Origin: Pseudarthrobacter sp. NIBRBAC000502770
Lineage (GTDB): Bacteria > Actinomycetota > Actinomycetes > Actinomycetales > Micrococcaceae
Length of the DNA stretch: 64,000 nt
Direction of reading: 5' to 3'
Assembly: GCF_006517815.1 (NCBI RefSeq)
Contig: NZ_CP041198.1
Span: forward strand, 3,906,001 to 3,970,000
The notes under the pieces were generated by a model. That model was not told where the DNA came from. It worked only from the letters and a program-made list of their open reading frames with translations, and did no database searches. Of the stretch, positions 51,589 to 61,270 are shown one piece after another. A program made the translations under genes and the position numbers. Every line of letters starts with the position of its first letter. Position 1 is the stretch's first letter.

Positions 51589-52242
51589 GGTTTCAGAATT
51601 TGGTTCGGCAACCGGCTTTGATTCCGGGGACCCTCTTTCCCGGAGGTACACCGACGCCCCCACCAGGACCCCGACGGCCAGGAACTCGCTTTGCCAGTTC
51701 TGGAAGGATTCGAACCAGAACCGGCTGGTTCCCAGATACTGCAGGAAGGTGATGGCGGGCTGGCCGTGGCTTTGCTGGTCCTGGTTGTACTCGTCCACGC
51801 CGCCGGCGGCGTGCAGGAGGAATGAGGCAAGGAACAGGACGAAAAACAGGATCGACAAGGAGTGCTCATACAGCTTGAGCACCACCCCGCCGCGCCGGAT
51901 GGGCCACGGCGTGGCACTGCTGATCTGCGCGTCCCGCGGGTCCTGGTCCTGCGGTGCCCGCTTGCCCATGGGCTTGGACTCGGATGAGCCCTTCTGGAAC
52001 AGGAACACCGTGAGGACCACGTACATGCCCATCTGCAGGAACTCCGATTCCCAGTTCTCGAAGGTGGCCTCGACGAACGCGCCCGTGCCCAGGAACTGGA
52101 GCACGGACACGGCGGGCTCGCCGTGGGCCTGCTGGTCTTCGCTGTAGGACGCCGCGCCGGAGAGGACCATTCCCACGAAAAACACGAGGAACAGGCCAAG
52201 GTTGGCCATCAGCAGTCCATGCTCTTTAGCCCACTTGCGCAT
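51580..52242 (-). CDS. DUF6766-like membrane protein with internal duplication
   Basis: A 220-residue integral membrane protein. Two halves repeat the same pattern: a hydrophobic helix, a DQQ(A/S)HG(E/Q)PA loop, then (V/I)(S/T)xLQ(F/Y)LGT, (F)E(N/S)(W/F)..W(E/Q)SEFL and a second helix, ending in a G(S/N)xESKP tail. Halves are about residues 10-95 and 125-215. The function is unknown. It is followed on the same strand by a DUF6328 gene 3 bp upstream in the operon, so both may act together in the envelope. Confidence 0.75.
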   Translation of the reverse strand: MRKWAKEHGLLMANLGLFLVFFVGMVLSGAASYSEDQQAHGEPAVSVLQFLGTGAFVEATFENWESEFLQMGMYVVLTVFLFQKGSSESKPMGKRAPQDQDPRDAQISSATPWPIRRGGVVLKLYEHSLSILFFVLFLASFLLHAAGGVDEYNQDQQSHGQPAITFLQYLGTSRFWFESFQNWQSEFLAVGVLVGASVYLRERGSPESKPVAEPNSETGA

Positions 52243-52245
52243 TCA

Positions 52246-52767
52246 TCACTCCTTGCTTCCTGCCGGCGGAAGGATCCTCCCGGTGGCCCGCTTGTTCAGG
52301 CGAAGGGGAACGAACACCAGCATCACTACCATGACGCCCAGCAGTGCACCGCCGGCCGTGACGCCGGCAGACCTTCCTGCCGCGACATCGAAGACCAAGG
52401 CGGCGGTTCCGGCGCTCAACAGGGCAATGCCGCCGAGTGCGATCTTGGTGATGGTGTCGGCGCTGGAAACCAGCGTCTCCTTGAGCCGCTTCCGGAAGAG
52501 CCGCCGGTGCACGCTGACCGGGAGGAGGATGAAGGCCGTGGTCAGGGCGGCAATCACCACGTTGGCGAGGTAGAGGCCAACCTCCCAGTCGTCCAGCTTT
52601 TCGAACCGCTGCTGGAATGGCAGTGTCAGCAGGAAACCGGCAAGGATCTGCACGCCGGTCTGGAGTACGCGCAACTCCTGGAGGAGTTCGGCCCAGTTGC
52701 GGTCCAGCTGCTCCTCGCGGGTCTCGTTCCGGCCCGTGCGGCCGGTGTAGTCCTCAACATCGGACAT
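52246..52767 (-). CDS. DUF6328-like membrane protein
   Basis: A 173-residue protein with an N-terminal soluble stretch, EELLQELRVLQTGVQILAGFLLTLPF-type first helix region, and further hydrophobic segments (LYLANVVIAALTTAFILLPV, IALGGIALLSAGTAALVF, ALLGVMVVMLVFVPL). RxxLFRKRLKETL is the conserved loop. The role is unknown. The start at 52767 follows GGAAGGAG; the longer frame upstream is not needed. Confidence 0.72.
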   Translation of the reverse strand: MSDVEDYTGRTGRNETREEQLDRNWAELLQELRVLQTGVQILAGFLLTLPFQQRFEKLDDWEVGLYLANVVIAALTTAFILLPVSVHRRLFRKRLKETLVSSADTITKIALGGIALLSAGTAALVFDVAAGRSAGVTAGGALLGVMVVMLVFVPLRLNKRATGRILPPAGSKE

Positions 52768-52917
52768 CGGCGCTCCTTCCTCTGCGGCGGGGATCCACGT
52801 CTTCTTTCTACTCCTCCCGTACCCAGAAAGGCGGCTGCCCGTTGCGCCTGTGCCCACATTTGATAAGTTTACTGATTATTACCCGTGCACCATCGGCAAC
52901 GCACAACAGGAGGAAGC

Positions 52918-53295
52918 ATGACGCAGGAAAACCAGCAGGCTGAACCCGAGTCGGCCCCGGGCGGCTACGGCACCCCCACCGCCGAGCAGGAAGCGGCGGG
53001 CACTCAGGGCGGCCAGCAGTCCAGCAGCGGCGCCCAGCAGTCCGGCGGTGCTTCGCCGGCGGGCGCGGACACCAACGAACCGCAGTCCGGGACGGGCCAG
53101 GACCCGGTCCCGCACGACATGGACCTCCCGTCCAGTGCCGCGGAGATCGATGAGTCCAACGACGATTCCCAGGGGTCGGCGCCGAACTCCTCGGAGTCCG
53201 GCCAGGAAGCCACGGGCATCCCGGACGGCAGCGGCAACGACCTTCCGCAAGAAGAATCGCCCAATGACGACGACGAAAGCTTCGACGCCGGATAA
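52918..53295 (+). CDS. Disordered acidic low-complexity protein, 125 residues
   Basis: Composition is dominated by Gly, Ser, Gln, Glu, Asp and Pro, with no hydrophobic core and no recognised domain (for example GGQQSSSGAQQSGG and NDDDESFDAG). It is likely intrinsically disordered, perhaps a hydrophilin-type stress protein. A strong AGGAGGA site at 52909-52915 fixes the ATG at 52918, which argues that it is truly expressed. A hairpin follows it. Confidence 0.65.
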   Translation: MTQENQQAEPESAPGGYGTPTAEQEAAGTQGGQQSSSGAQQSGGASPAGADTNEPQSGTGQDPVPHDMDLPSSAAEIDESNDDSQGSAPNSSESGQEATGIPDGSGNDLPQEESPNDDDESFDAG

Positions 53296-53311
53296 GCCAG
53301 CTTTCCACGCA

Positions 53312-53354
53312 GGCCCCGGTTCCTGCTGCCCCGCCGGCAGCCGTAACCGGGGCC
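53312..53354 (+). terminator. Hairpin terminator after the disordered-protein gene
   Basis: GGCCCCGGTT (53312-53321) pairs exactly with AACCGGGGCC (53345-53354), followed by TTT. A small inner CTGC/GCAG stem can form in the loop. It lies 17 bp after the stop at 53295. Confidence 0.7.
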
Positions 53355-53467
53355 TTTCCGTGCCCGCATACATCGGGTCCGGCTGGGTACGGAACACGCG
53401 AAACCACGCCGGCAGGAGCGGGGGGCGCCCCGTGCCGGACCCGATATCGATGCCAGGAAGGTGGACC

Positions 53468-54346
53468 ATGGGCAGGAGATCTTCAGGGCAGTGGGCGCGG
53501 CCCACGGACCAGCAGGATGGGGCGGCAGTGGATGTCCTGGTGCCTACCTGCAACCGGCCGGCCGAGCTCGCCGTCACCCTCGCCGGACTTGCCGGCCAGG
53601 AGGACCCGGCGTTCGCCGTCGTGGTGAGCGACCAGTCAGCGGGCCAACCAGCCTGGGAACACCCGGCCGCCGCAGCCATGGTGCGGGTACTCGAGGCGCA
53701 GGGCCGCCCCGTCACGCTGCTGCGCCACCTTCCGCGGCGTGGGCTCGCCGAACACCGGCAGTACCTGCTGGAGCAGTCCACCGCCGGCCAGTGCCTGTTC
53801 CTGGACGACGACGTCTGGCTGGAACCCGGCGCACTGGACGTGCTGAGCCGGGCCCTGGAAGAGCTTGGCTGCGGTTTCGTGGGCATGGCGCCGCAGGGTC
53901 TATCCTTCCTGGCTGACCGCAGGCCCGATCAGACGGCACCCTTCGAGGCATGGGACGGGCCGGTGACTCCCGAACGGATCCGCCCGGAAGGTCCGGGGTT
54001 CGATCGCTGGCCGCTGCACAACGCGGCGAACCTCAGCCACCTCGGCGCTGACCTTTCCCTGGAACCGGGCGAGTGGGTGCCGTACCACGTGGCGTGGCTT
54101 GGTGGCTGCGTGCTCTACCGCAGGCAGTTGCTGGTCGACGCCGGTGGGTTCCGTTTTTGGAGCAGCCTTCCGGCCGGGCACGCCGGGGAGGACGTGGTGG
54201 CGCAATGGCAGGTGATGGAGCGGTATGGCGGCGCGGGCATCCTGCCCTCCGGGGCAGTGCATCTGGAATCGCCTACGACGGTAACGGACCGCCGGGTGGA
54301 AGCGTACGACGTTGTCCTGGACCGCGGGTCCGCCCAGGCGCCTTAG
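53468..54346 (+). CDS. Family 2 glycosyltransferase
   Basis: A 292-residue GT-A fold protein. VDVLVPTCNRPAELAVTLAGLAGQ starts the nucleotide-sugar fold, RHLPRRGLAEHRQYLLEQ follows, LFLDDDVWLEPGAL has the DxD metal site, and HAGEDVVAQW provides a likely catalytic acid. It would transfer a sugar to an unknown acceptor. The ATG at 53468 follows AGGAAGG. The gene ends convergently, overlapping the TolB-like gene stop by 4 bp. Confidence 0.82.
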   Translation: MGRRSSGQWARPTDQQDGAAVDVLVPTCNRPAELAVTLAGLAGQEDPAFAVVVSDQSAGQPAWEHPAAAAMVRVLEAQGRPVTLLRHLPRRGLAEHRQYLLEQSTAGQCLFLDDDVWLEPGALDVLSRALEELGCGFVGMAPQGLSFLADRRPDQTAPFEAWDGPVTPERIRPEGPGFDRWPLHNAANLSHLGADLSLEPGEWVPYHVAWLGGCVLYRRQLLVDAGGFRFWSSLPAGHAGEDVVAQWQVMERYGGAGILPSGAVHLESPTTVTDRRVEAYDVVLDRGSAQAP

Positions 54347-55254
54347 TGGCCCGGGTGGCGGCGGGCTTCAGCTCCGCTGCCGGCTGCTCCCGACCCCGGG
54401 TATGCCACGCAGGCGAAGCGGTCGGAGGCAGGCGACCAGCTGTTGACGTTGAGGGTGCCCTGGCCGCCGGAGACCGGCCAGGTCTGCAGCGGGGTGGCCC
54501 AGTCGTCCGTGGCGACAAGGACGACGTCGACCGGCAGGTCCGCGGGGTGGCCTTGCGTTCCGGCGGGGAAGCGGACGTAGCTGGCCAGGCTGCCGTCCGG
54601 GGAGAGATGCGGGAACCAGTCCACCGTGCCGCTCGCCAGGAGCTGTTCGAATTGGCTGCCGTCCGGTCGGACGCGGGCCAGCTGGGCGTGGCCGGGAACG
54701 GTGCTGAAGGATTCCGTGTTCAGGTACAGCCATTTCCCGTCGGGCGAGTACTCGGGACCGTCGCAGTGGCCCGGCCCGACGTCGACGGCGGCAGCGGCAC
54801 CGCCGTCGGACGGCATGGTCACCAGCCGGCCGGGCCGGGTAAAGCCTCCCGCCTCGATTCCGACATAAGCGAGCTCACTGCCGTCCGGGCTGACGCCGTG
54901 CAGGAAGTGGAAGGACCCGTCGTCGCCGGTCACCCTGGTGGCTGGCCCGCCCGCAAGGGGCGCCCGGTAGATGTGCCCGTCATCCGCGGACACGTAGATC
55001 GTTTTCCCGTCCGGGGCCAGGACGTGGTCGTTGTTCAGGGCAGGAACGCCGGTCACCGGGACCTCGGCGAGGGACCCGTCCGCCAGGCCCAGGCGCCACA
55101 GTTTGCCGTCCCCGTTGAGGATCAGCGATGATCCGTCGAGGGACCAGTTGGGCGCCTCGAGAAGCATATTCCCCGTGGAGTATGCAAGGTCCAACGCTCC
55201 CGTGGCTGAGGCGATCCACACCTCGCACTGCTGCCCCGGCGACAGCCCGCGCAC
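54343..55254 (-). CDS. TolB-like beta-propeller (PD40) protein
   Basis: A 303-residue protein with repeated PD40 blades: NWSLDGSSLILNG, LAPDGKTIYVSADDGHIYR, VSPDGSELAYVG, YSPDGKWLYLNTES and LSPDGSLASYVRF. There is no signal peptide, so it is probably cytoplasmic; such propellers include oligogalacturonate lyase-like and sensing proteins. The start is GTG at 55254, 4 bp after the stop of the sugar isomerase gene, so it is the final gene of the long minus-strand sugar operon. Confidence 0.78.
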   Translation of the reverse strand: MRGLSPGQQCEVWIASATGALDLAYSTGNMLLEAPNWSLDGSSLILNGDGKLWRLGLADGSLAEVPVTGVPALNNDHVLAPDGKTIYVSADDGHIYRAPLAGGPATRVTGDDGSFHFLHGVSPDGSELAYVGIEAGGFTRPGRLVTMPSDGGAAAAVDVGPGHCDGPEYSPDGKWLYLNTESFSTVPGHAQLARVRPDGSQFEQLLASGTVDWFPHLSPDGSLASYVRFPAGTQGHPADLPVDVVLVATDDWATPLQTWPVSGGQGTLNVNSWSPASDRFACVAYPGSGAAGSGAEARRHPGH

Positions 55255-55258
55255 CGGG

Positions 55259-56260
<1,002 letters not shown>

Positions 56261-56301
56261 GGATCTCCTTGGCTGGTGGCGGGCTGGCGCGCGGTGGCGC
56301 C

Positions 56302-57468
56302 CTAGCGGCGGACGACGGTGAGCGTGCTCTTGTTGGCTGCGGATTCCTCCACGGCACTGAGGATGTGCTGGACGTTCAGGCCTTCCTCGAACGACGGCGA
56401 CGGCTGGGTTCCGTCCCGGACCGCCAGCAGGAAGTCGCGGACCTGGTGGGTGAAGGTGTGTTCCCAGCCGATGATGTGGCCCTGCGGCCACCAGGCTTCC
56501 AGATACGGGTGCTCGGGTTCGTTGACCAGGATGCGGCGGAAGCCCTGCTCACGGACGGGGAGGGTGGCGTCCAGGAAGCCCAGTTCGTTGAGGTTTTCGA
56601 GGTCGAACAGCAGGCTGCCTTTGTCGCCGTAGACCTCGATCTGGAGGCTGTTCTTCCGTCCTGTGGCCACCCGGGAAACCTCGACAGAGGCGATGGCCCC
56701 CGAGGCGAGGGACAGCGTGGCCCAGGCGGCGTCGTCGACCGTGACGTCCTCCAGGCCGTTCTCGCCGGGGCGGCGGTCCACGAAGGTGTTGAGCCGGCCG
56801 GTGACCTCGTTGACCTCGCCGCCCAGGAGGAACAGGACCTGGTCGATGGCGTGGGAGGCGATGTCCCCGAGCGCGCCTGACCCGGCGGTTTCCTTCCGCA
56901 GCCGCCACGTCATGGGCGCCTGGGCATCGGCGAGCCAGTCCTGCAGGTACGCCGCGCGGACGTGCCGGACCGTGCCCAGCCGGCCTTCCGCGATCAGCTC
57001 CCTGGCCAGGGCCAGCGCCGGGACCCGGCGGTAGTTAAAGCCGATCATCGACTGCACGCCCCTGGCCCGGGCCTTGGCCGCCGCGGCGGTCATGAGTTCG
57101 GCCTCGGCCAGGGTGTTGGCCAGGGGCTTTTCCACCAGGACGTGCTTGCCCGCCGCCAGGGCGGCGACCGCGATTTCCGCGTGCATCCAGCCGGGGGCGC
57201 AGATATCTACGATGTCGATGTCGTCCCGTTCGATCACGGTGCGCCAGTCCGTTGCCGATTCGGCCCACCCGTACCTGGCAGCGGCCTCGGCCACGGCGTC
57301 CGCGTCCCGGCCCACGAGGACCTTCTGCTCGAAGGCCGGGACGTCGAAGAAGCTGGCCACATTCCGCCAGGCGTTGGAATGCGCCTTGCCCATGAAGGCG
57401 TAACCGATCGCGGCCACCCCCAGGGGACGGGAGGGCGTGGAATCGGAGGGGTGTGCGGGTGTGCTCAT
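56302..57468 (-). CDS. Gfo/Idh/MocA-family sugar oxidoreductase
   Basis: A 388-residue protein with AIGYAFMGKAHSNAWR, VLVEKPLANT and GALGDIASHAIDQ, plus the DFxVDD-type segment VTVDDAAWATLSL. It is strongly similar along its length to the 16574 protein. The start at 57468 removes a long upstream read-through caused by high GC. It may reduce or oxidise the 3-position of the imported sugar. The TIM-barrel partner gene lies 41 bp downstream. Confidence 0.87.
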   Translation of the reverse strand: MSTPAHPSDSTPSRPLGVAAIGYAFMGKAHSNAWRNVASFFDVPAFEQKVLVGRDADAVAEAAARYGWAESATDWRTVIERDDIDIVDICAPGWMHAEIAVAALAAGKHVLVEKPLANTLAEAELMTAAAAKARARGVQSMIGFNYRRVPALALARELIAEGRLGTVRHVRAAYLQDWLADAQAPMTWRLRKETAGSGALGDIASHAIDQVLFLLGGEVNEVTGRLNTFVDRRPGENGLEDVTVDDAAWATLSLASGAIASVEVSRVATGRKNSLQIEVYGDKGSLLFDLENLNELGFLDATLPVREQGFRRILVNEPEHPYLEAWWPQGHIIGWEHTFTHQVRDFLLAVRDGTQPSPSFEEGLNVQHILSAVEESAANKSTLTVVRR

Positions 57469-57487
57469 GATGCGTTCCTGCTGCCTG

Positions 57488-58615
57488 TCAGAGGGTGGCG
57501 GTTTCCGGAGCCCAGTCCTCCGGGATGGCGGAGGATGCCGGGGCGGAGCTTTCGACGTCGATGAACGTGCCGGAGTCGATGGACTCACTGATGGAAACCA
57601 TGGTGTCCAGCACGTGGTACGCCAGGTCGCCGGTGGCGCGGTGCGGGACGCCGGCGCGGATGGACCGTGCCATGTCCAGGACGCCCATGCCGCGGCCGTT
57701 GGCGGGCCCGGTGGCCGGAACGGTGGTCCAGTCCTCGTCGCCGGCACGCCAGAGCTTGATGTCGCCGGTGAAGTAGTTGGGATCCGGCAGCGACAGGGTC
57801 GCTTCGGTGCCCGTGATCTCCACGAAGCCCATCCGGGTCCGGGGGGACTCGAAGGAGAAGACGCTGTGCGAGGAGGCGCCGGACTCGAACTGCGCCATGG
57901 CCGAGACGTGGGTGGGCACCTCGACCGTGAATTCCTCGCCCGCCTTGGGGCCGGAACCGATCACGCGGACATCCTTGGCCTTGGACCCGACGGCGGCCAC
58001 CTTGCGGATGGAGCCGAAGGCCTGGACCAGGGTGGTGAGGTAGTACGGGCCCATGTCGAACAGCGGGCCGGCGCCGTGCTGGAAGAGGAAGGCCGGGTTG
58101 GGGTGCCAGGACTCCGGGCCGGGGGTCTGGAAGGTGGTCATCGCCGTCAGCGGGGTGCCGATGTCGCCGCGCTGGATCAGGCGCAGGGCGGTCTGGATGC
58201 CGGCGCCGAGGAAGGTGTCCGGGGCACAGCCCAGGCGGATACCGGCGGTGTCCGCCGTCTTGAGCAGGCCGAGCCCGGACTCGCGGTCCAGGGAGAAGGG
58301 CTTCTCGGTCCAGACGTGCTTTCCTGCGTTGACGGCGGCGGTGGCCACCTCCACGTGTGCTGCCGGGATGGTGAGGTTGACGATGATTTCGACGTCGGGA
58401 TGGTTCAGGGCCTTCTCCACCCCGCCCCACTCGGGGACGCCGTACTCCTTGGCCCGCGCCTCGGCGGCTTCCTCGAAGAGGTCTGCGATGACGTGGACCT
58501 TCAGGTCCGGGAACGCCGTGAGGTTGTCCAGGTACTGCTTGCTGATCACGCCGGCGCCGATCACGCCGACGCCCACCGGGCCCTTGCGGGGAGATTTTGC
58601 TGCGGGGGTGCTCAT
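57488..58615 (-). CDS. Gfo/Idh/MocA-family oxidoreductase
   Basis: A 375-residue protein with GVIGAGVISKQYLDNL, WTEKPFSLD and GGPLFDMGPYYLTTL, where Tyr fills the usual His position. It differs clearly from the adjacent 56302 protein, suggesting the two work on different steps or form an oxidation/reduction cycle. Its start overlaps the stop of the upstream isomerase gene by 4 bp. Confidence 0.86.
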   Translation of the reverse strand: MSTPAAKSPRKGPVGVGVIGAGVISKQYLDNLTAFPDLKVHVIADLFEEAAEARAKEYGVPEWGGVEKALNHPDVEIIVNLTIPAAHVEVATAAVNAGKHVWTEKPFSLDRESGLGLLKTADTAGIRLGCAPDTFLGAGIQTALRLIQRGDIGTPLTAMTTFQTPGPESWHPNPAFLFQHGAGPLFDMGPYYLTTLVQAFGSIRKVAAVGSKAKDVRVIGSGPKAGEEFTVEVPTHVSAMAQFESGASSHSVFSFESPRTRMGFVEITGTEATLSLPDPNYFTGDIKLWRAGDEDWTTVPATGPANGRGMGVLDMARSIRAGVPHRATGDLAYHVLDTMVSISESIDSGTFIDVESSAPASSAIPEDWAPETATL

Positions 58616-59364
58616 GCGTTGGCCCCCTCGGCTGCGGTGTTGCTGTTCAGGAAAGCAAGGCTCTGGGCGATGCCATCGAAGATGTCACCGGCGTAGTCGT
58701 CGAATTCCACGACTCCCACTTCCAGCGACGTGGCCGCGGCGATCACGTCCATGACCGGCACTTTGCCCTGGCCTGCCGGCTGCTGGGCCTTGTTGTCCCT
58801 GGTGAGGGGGCCGTCCTTGATGTGGATGAACTTCACCCGGTCACCCAACTTTGCCAGGATGTCCACCGGGTCCTGGCCGCCAACGGCTACCCAGTACGTG
58901 TCCACTTCGAGGACGAGTTCCGGGTCCAGCAGGGATTCGAAGTATTCCAGCGCGGTGCGGCCGTCTATGATGGACTCCAGCTCCCAGGCGTGGTTGTGGT
59001 AGCCCACCCGGATGCCGTACCCGGCCCCCTTCCTGGCAGCCTGGTTGAGCTTTTCGGCGGTGGCTTGGATGTCTTCGGCCTTCTGCCAGTGCTCGGCGGG
59101 CAGAAACGGGTCAATGACCGTGCTGATGCCCAGTTCCTTGGCCGCGGTGAAGATCTCGTCCTGGTCCTGGCTCATCAGCGGGGCGTGGCCGGACGGCGCG
59201 GTGAGGCCGTTCTCTTTCAGGGCTGCGCCGAGTTCCTTGGCCGTGGCCACGAAGTTGTAGGGCTCAACCTGGGTGTAGCCAATATCGGCAACCTTCTTGA
59301 TCGTGCCGGGCAGGTCCTCGGAGATGGCGTTGCGGAGCGTATAAAGCTGCAGTGAGTAGGACAT
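58612..59364 (-). CDS. Sugar phosphate isomerase/epimerase (IolE-like) TIM barrel
   Basis: A 250-residue AP-endonuclease-2-type protein: SLQLYTLRNAISEDLPGTI, VGYHNHAWELE (ligand region), LVLEVDTYWVAVGG, VKFIHIKDGPL and VEFDDYAG at the end. It is smaller than the 55259 family. It is operonic with the sugar importer and Gfo/Idh genes, so a catabolic isomerase or hydratase role is likely. Confidence 0.82.
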   Translation of the reverse strand: MSYSLQLYTLRNAISEDLPGTIKKVADIGYTQVEPYNFVATAKELGAALKENGLTAPSGHAPLMSQDQDEIFTAAKELGISTVIDPFLPAEHWQKAEDIQATAEKLNQAARKGAGYGIRVGYHNHAWELESIIDGRTALEYFESLLDPELVLEVDTYWVAVGGQDPVDILAKLGDRVKFIHIKDGPLTRDNKAQQPAGQGKVPVMDVIAAATSLEVGVVEFDDYAGDIFDGIAQSLAFLNSNTAAEGANA

Positions 59365-59405
59365 GGGTTTCCTTAGCGGTTTTGTAGAGGTCGTTGGGGT
59401 TGGGG

Positions 59406-60299
59406 TCAGCGGCCCGCGAGGGAGCCGCCGATGCCACCGACGCTGAAGTATTTGTTCAGGGCGGCGAACACGATGACGGGCGGGAGCATCATGACCACGG
59501 CCAAGGCCATGACTGAGGTCCAGTCTGTCGCGTTTTGCTGGAAGAACGACTGCACGCCCATGGGAAGGGTGAAGATTTCGTTGGAGCGGAGGAAGACGAT
59601 GGCCACGAGGTAGTCGTTCCAGGCCAGGAGGAAGGCGAAGATGGCGGTGGAGAGGACGCCGGGGAGGGAGTTCCGGAGGACCACTTTGGTGAAGGATCCG
59701 AAGACGGAGCAGCCGTCGATCCAGGACGCTTCCTCGAGGCTGATGGGGATGGAGTCGAAGTACGCGGCCATCATCCAGGTGGCCACCGTCATGGTGGAAC
59801 CGACGTAGATGATGGTCAGGCCCAGGAGGTTGTCCACCAGGCCCATCCCGGCGAACAGGATGAACAGCGGCACCACCGAGGTGATGATGGGCAGTGACTG
59901 CATGACGAACAGGAGCAGGGAGTAGCCGGAGACGGCTTTGGACCGGCCGCGGGAGAGGACGTAGCCGGCGGGTGCGGCCACCGCCACCGACACCACCACG
60001 GTGGAGAGGGTGGTGACCAGGCTGTTCTTCAGCCACGTGGCGGCAAGGGTCTTGGAGAAGACGTTGCTGAGGTTCTCGAAGGTCAGGCCGGTCGCGGTGC
60101 TGTTGGGGCCAGGGGTGAAGGCGAGCACGATGGTGACCATGATGGGCACCAGCACGATCGCGGTGATGATGAGGATGGCGATGAACCGCCACCAGCGGCC
60201 GCGTTGGCCGGCTTCGGAGAGTACCCGGCGGGTGTTGCCTGCCTGGCCGACGCCGAGGGCCGGGCCGGACTGGGGATGGGCGTGGACTGCTGCGCTCAT
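59406..60299 (-). CDS. Sugar ABC transporter permease (MalG type)
   Basis: A 297-residue permease with a cytoplasmic N-terminus, about six hydrophobic segments and the ABC-contact loop EEASWIDGCSVFGSF. The C-terminal NKYFSVGGIGGSLAG is typical. The ATG at 60299 overlaps the stop of the MalF-type gene by one base. The much longer open frame upstream is an artefact of high GC. Confidence 0.9.
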   Translation of the reverse strand: MSAAVHAHPQSGPALGVGQAGNTRRVLSEAGQRGRWWRFIAILIITAIVLVPIMVTIVLAFTPGPNSTATGLTFENLSNVFSKTLAATWLKNSLVTTLSTVVVSVAVAAPAGYVLSRGRSKAVSGYSLLLFVMQSLPIITSVVPLFILFAGMGLVDNLLGLTIIYVGSTMTVATWMMAAYFDSIPISLEEASWIDGCSVFGSFTKVVLRNSLPGVLSTAIFAFLLAWNDYLVAIVFLRSNEIFTLPMGVQSFFQQNATDWTSVMALAVVMMLPPVIVFAALNKYFSVGGIGGSLAGR

Positions 60300-61261
60300 T
60301 ATTCGACACTCGACTTTCGGATCTGGCGGTACAGGATGACCGAGATGACCACCAGGGTCATGGTCATGAGGAAGGCGATGGCCACGCCGGGGCCGGTGGC
60401 GAAGTCCTGGAACACGGTGCGGTAGGCCAGGACCACCAGGGAGGTGGTGGCGTTGACCGGGCCGCCGCCGGTGAGCAGGTAGATGGTGGGGAAGTCGTTG
60501 ACGCAGAAGATGGTCATCAGGATCCAGCTGATGTAGGTGGAGCGGGCGATCAACGGCAGGGTGATCTGGGTGAATTGCTGCCAGCGGCTGGCGCCGTCCA
60601 TGCTGGCCGCTTCGTAGACGGTGGTGTCCACGGACGCCAGGGCGGCCGAGATCATCATCATCATGAACGGGAAGCTGACCCAGACTTTGAAGACCATCAC
60701 GGTGATGGAGGCCAGGGTGGGGTCGGCCAGGAAGAGCGGGGTGCCCAGGCCGAGGTTCCGGAACAGCGACGGGATCAGGCTGTCCGGGGTGGCCACCAGC
60801 CAGTTCCAGGCGGTGGAGGACACCACGATCGGCACCACCCAGGGCAGGAGCAGCAGGACCTTGAACGTATTGCCGGCGGGGATCTTGGTGCGCAGGAGCA
60901 GGGCGAGGCCCAGGCCCACGAGCCAGGATCCGAACACGCCGACGATGGTGAACCAGAGGGTGAACTGGGCGGCTTTCCAGAACGCCGGCGAGGTCAGGAC
61001 GGTGGTGAAGTTCTGGACGCCGACGAAGTTGCCGGTCTGGAGCAGGTCGCCGTCGTGCGTCGCCTGGACCGCGGCATAGATCAGCGGGTAGCCGTGGATC
61101 AGGACAAGGAGGACCACGGAGGGGAGCAGGAGCCAGAAGAAGGTCCTGGTGGCCTGGGCCGAGAGTTTGCTCTTGCGTTTGCCGGGGGCGGCCCCGGACC
61201 CGCCGGGGGCAAGCCCGCGGCGGGCCCGGGCGAGGCCGGATTGTGCAGTGGTGGAGGACAT
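60299..61261 (-). CDS. Sugar ABC transporter permease (MalF type)
   Basis: A 320-residue permease with a basic N-terminal tail, helices such as FFWLLLPSVVLLVLIHG, and the EAA loop YEAASMDGASRWQQF followed by LPLIARS. It forms the channel with the MalG-type protein. It starts 9 bp after the stop of the binding-protein gene. No ATPase subunit is encoded nearby. Confidence 0.9.
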   Translation of the reverse strand: MSSTTAQSGLARARRGLAPGGSGAAPGKRKSKLSAQATRTFFWLLLPSVVLLVLIHGYPLIYAAVQATHDGDLLQTGNFVGVQNFTTVLTSPAFWKAAQFTLWFTIVGVFGSWLVGLGLALLLRTKIPAGNTFKVLLLLPWVVPIVVSSTAWNWLVATPDSLIPSLFRNLGLGTPLFLADPTLASITVMVFKVWVSFPFMMMMISAALASVDTTVYEAASMDGASRWQQFTQITLPLIARSTYISWILMTIFCVNDFPTIYLLTGGGPVNATTSLVVLAYRTVFQDFATGPGVAIAFLMTMTLVVISVILYRQIRKSSVE

Positions 61262-61270
61262 GGCGGGCGC

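Noticed and set aside
54861..54868. A GACATAA copy near 54862
   Set aside because: It lies inside the TolB-like coding region, so it is more likely chance than an operator.
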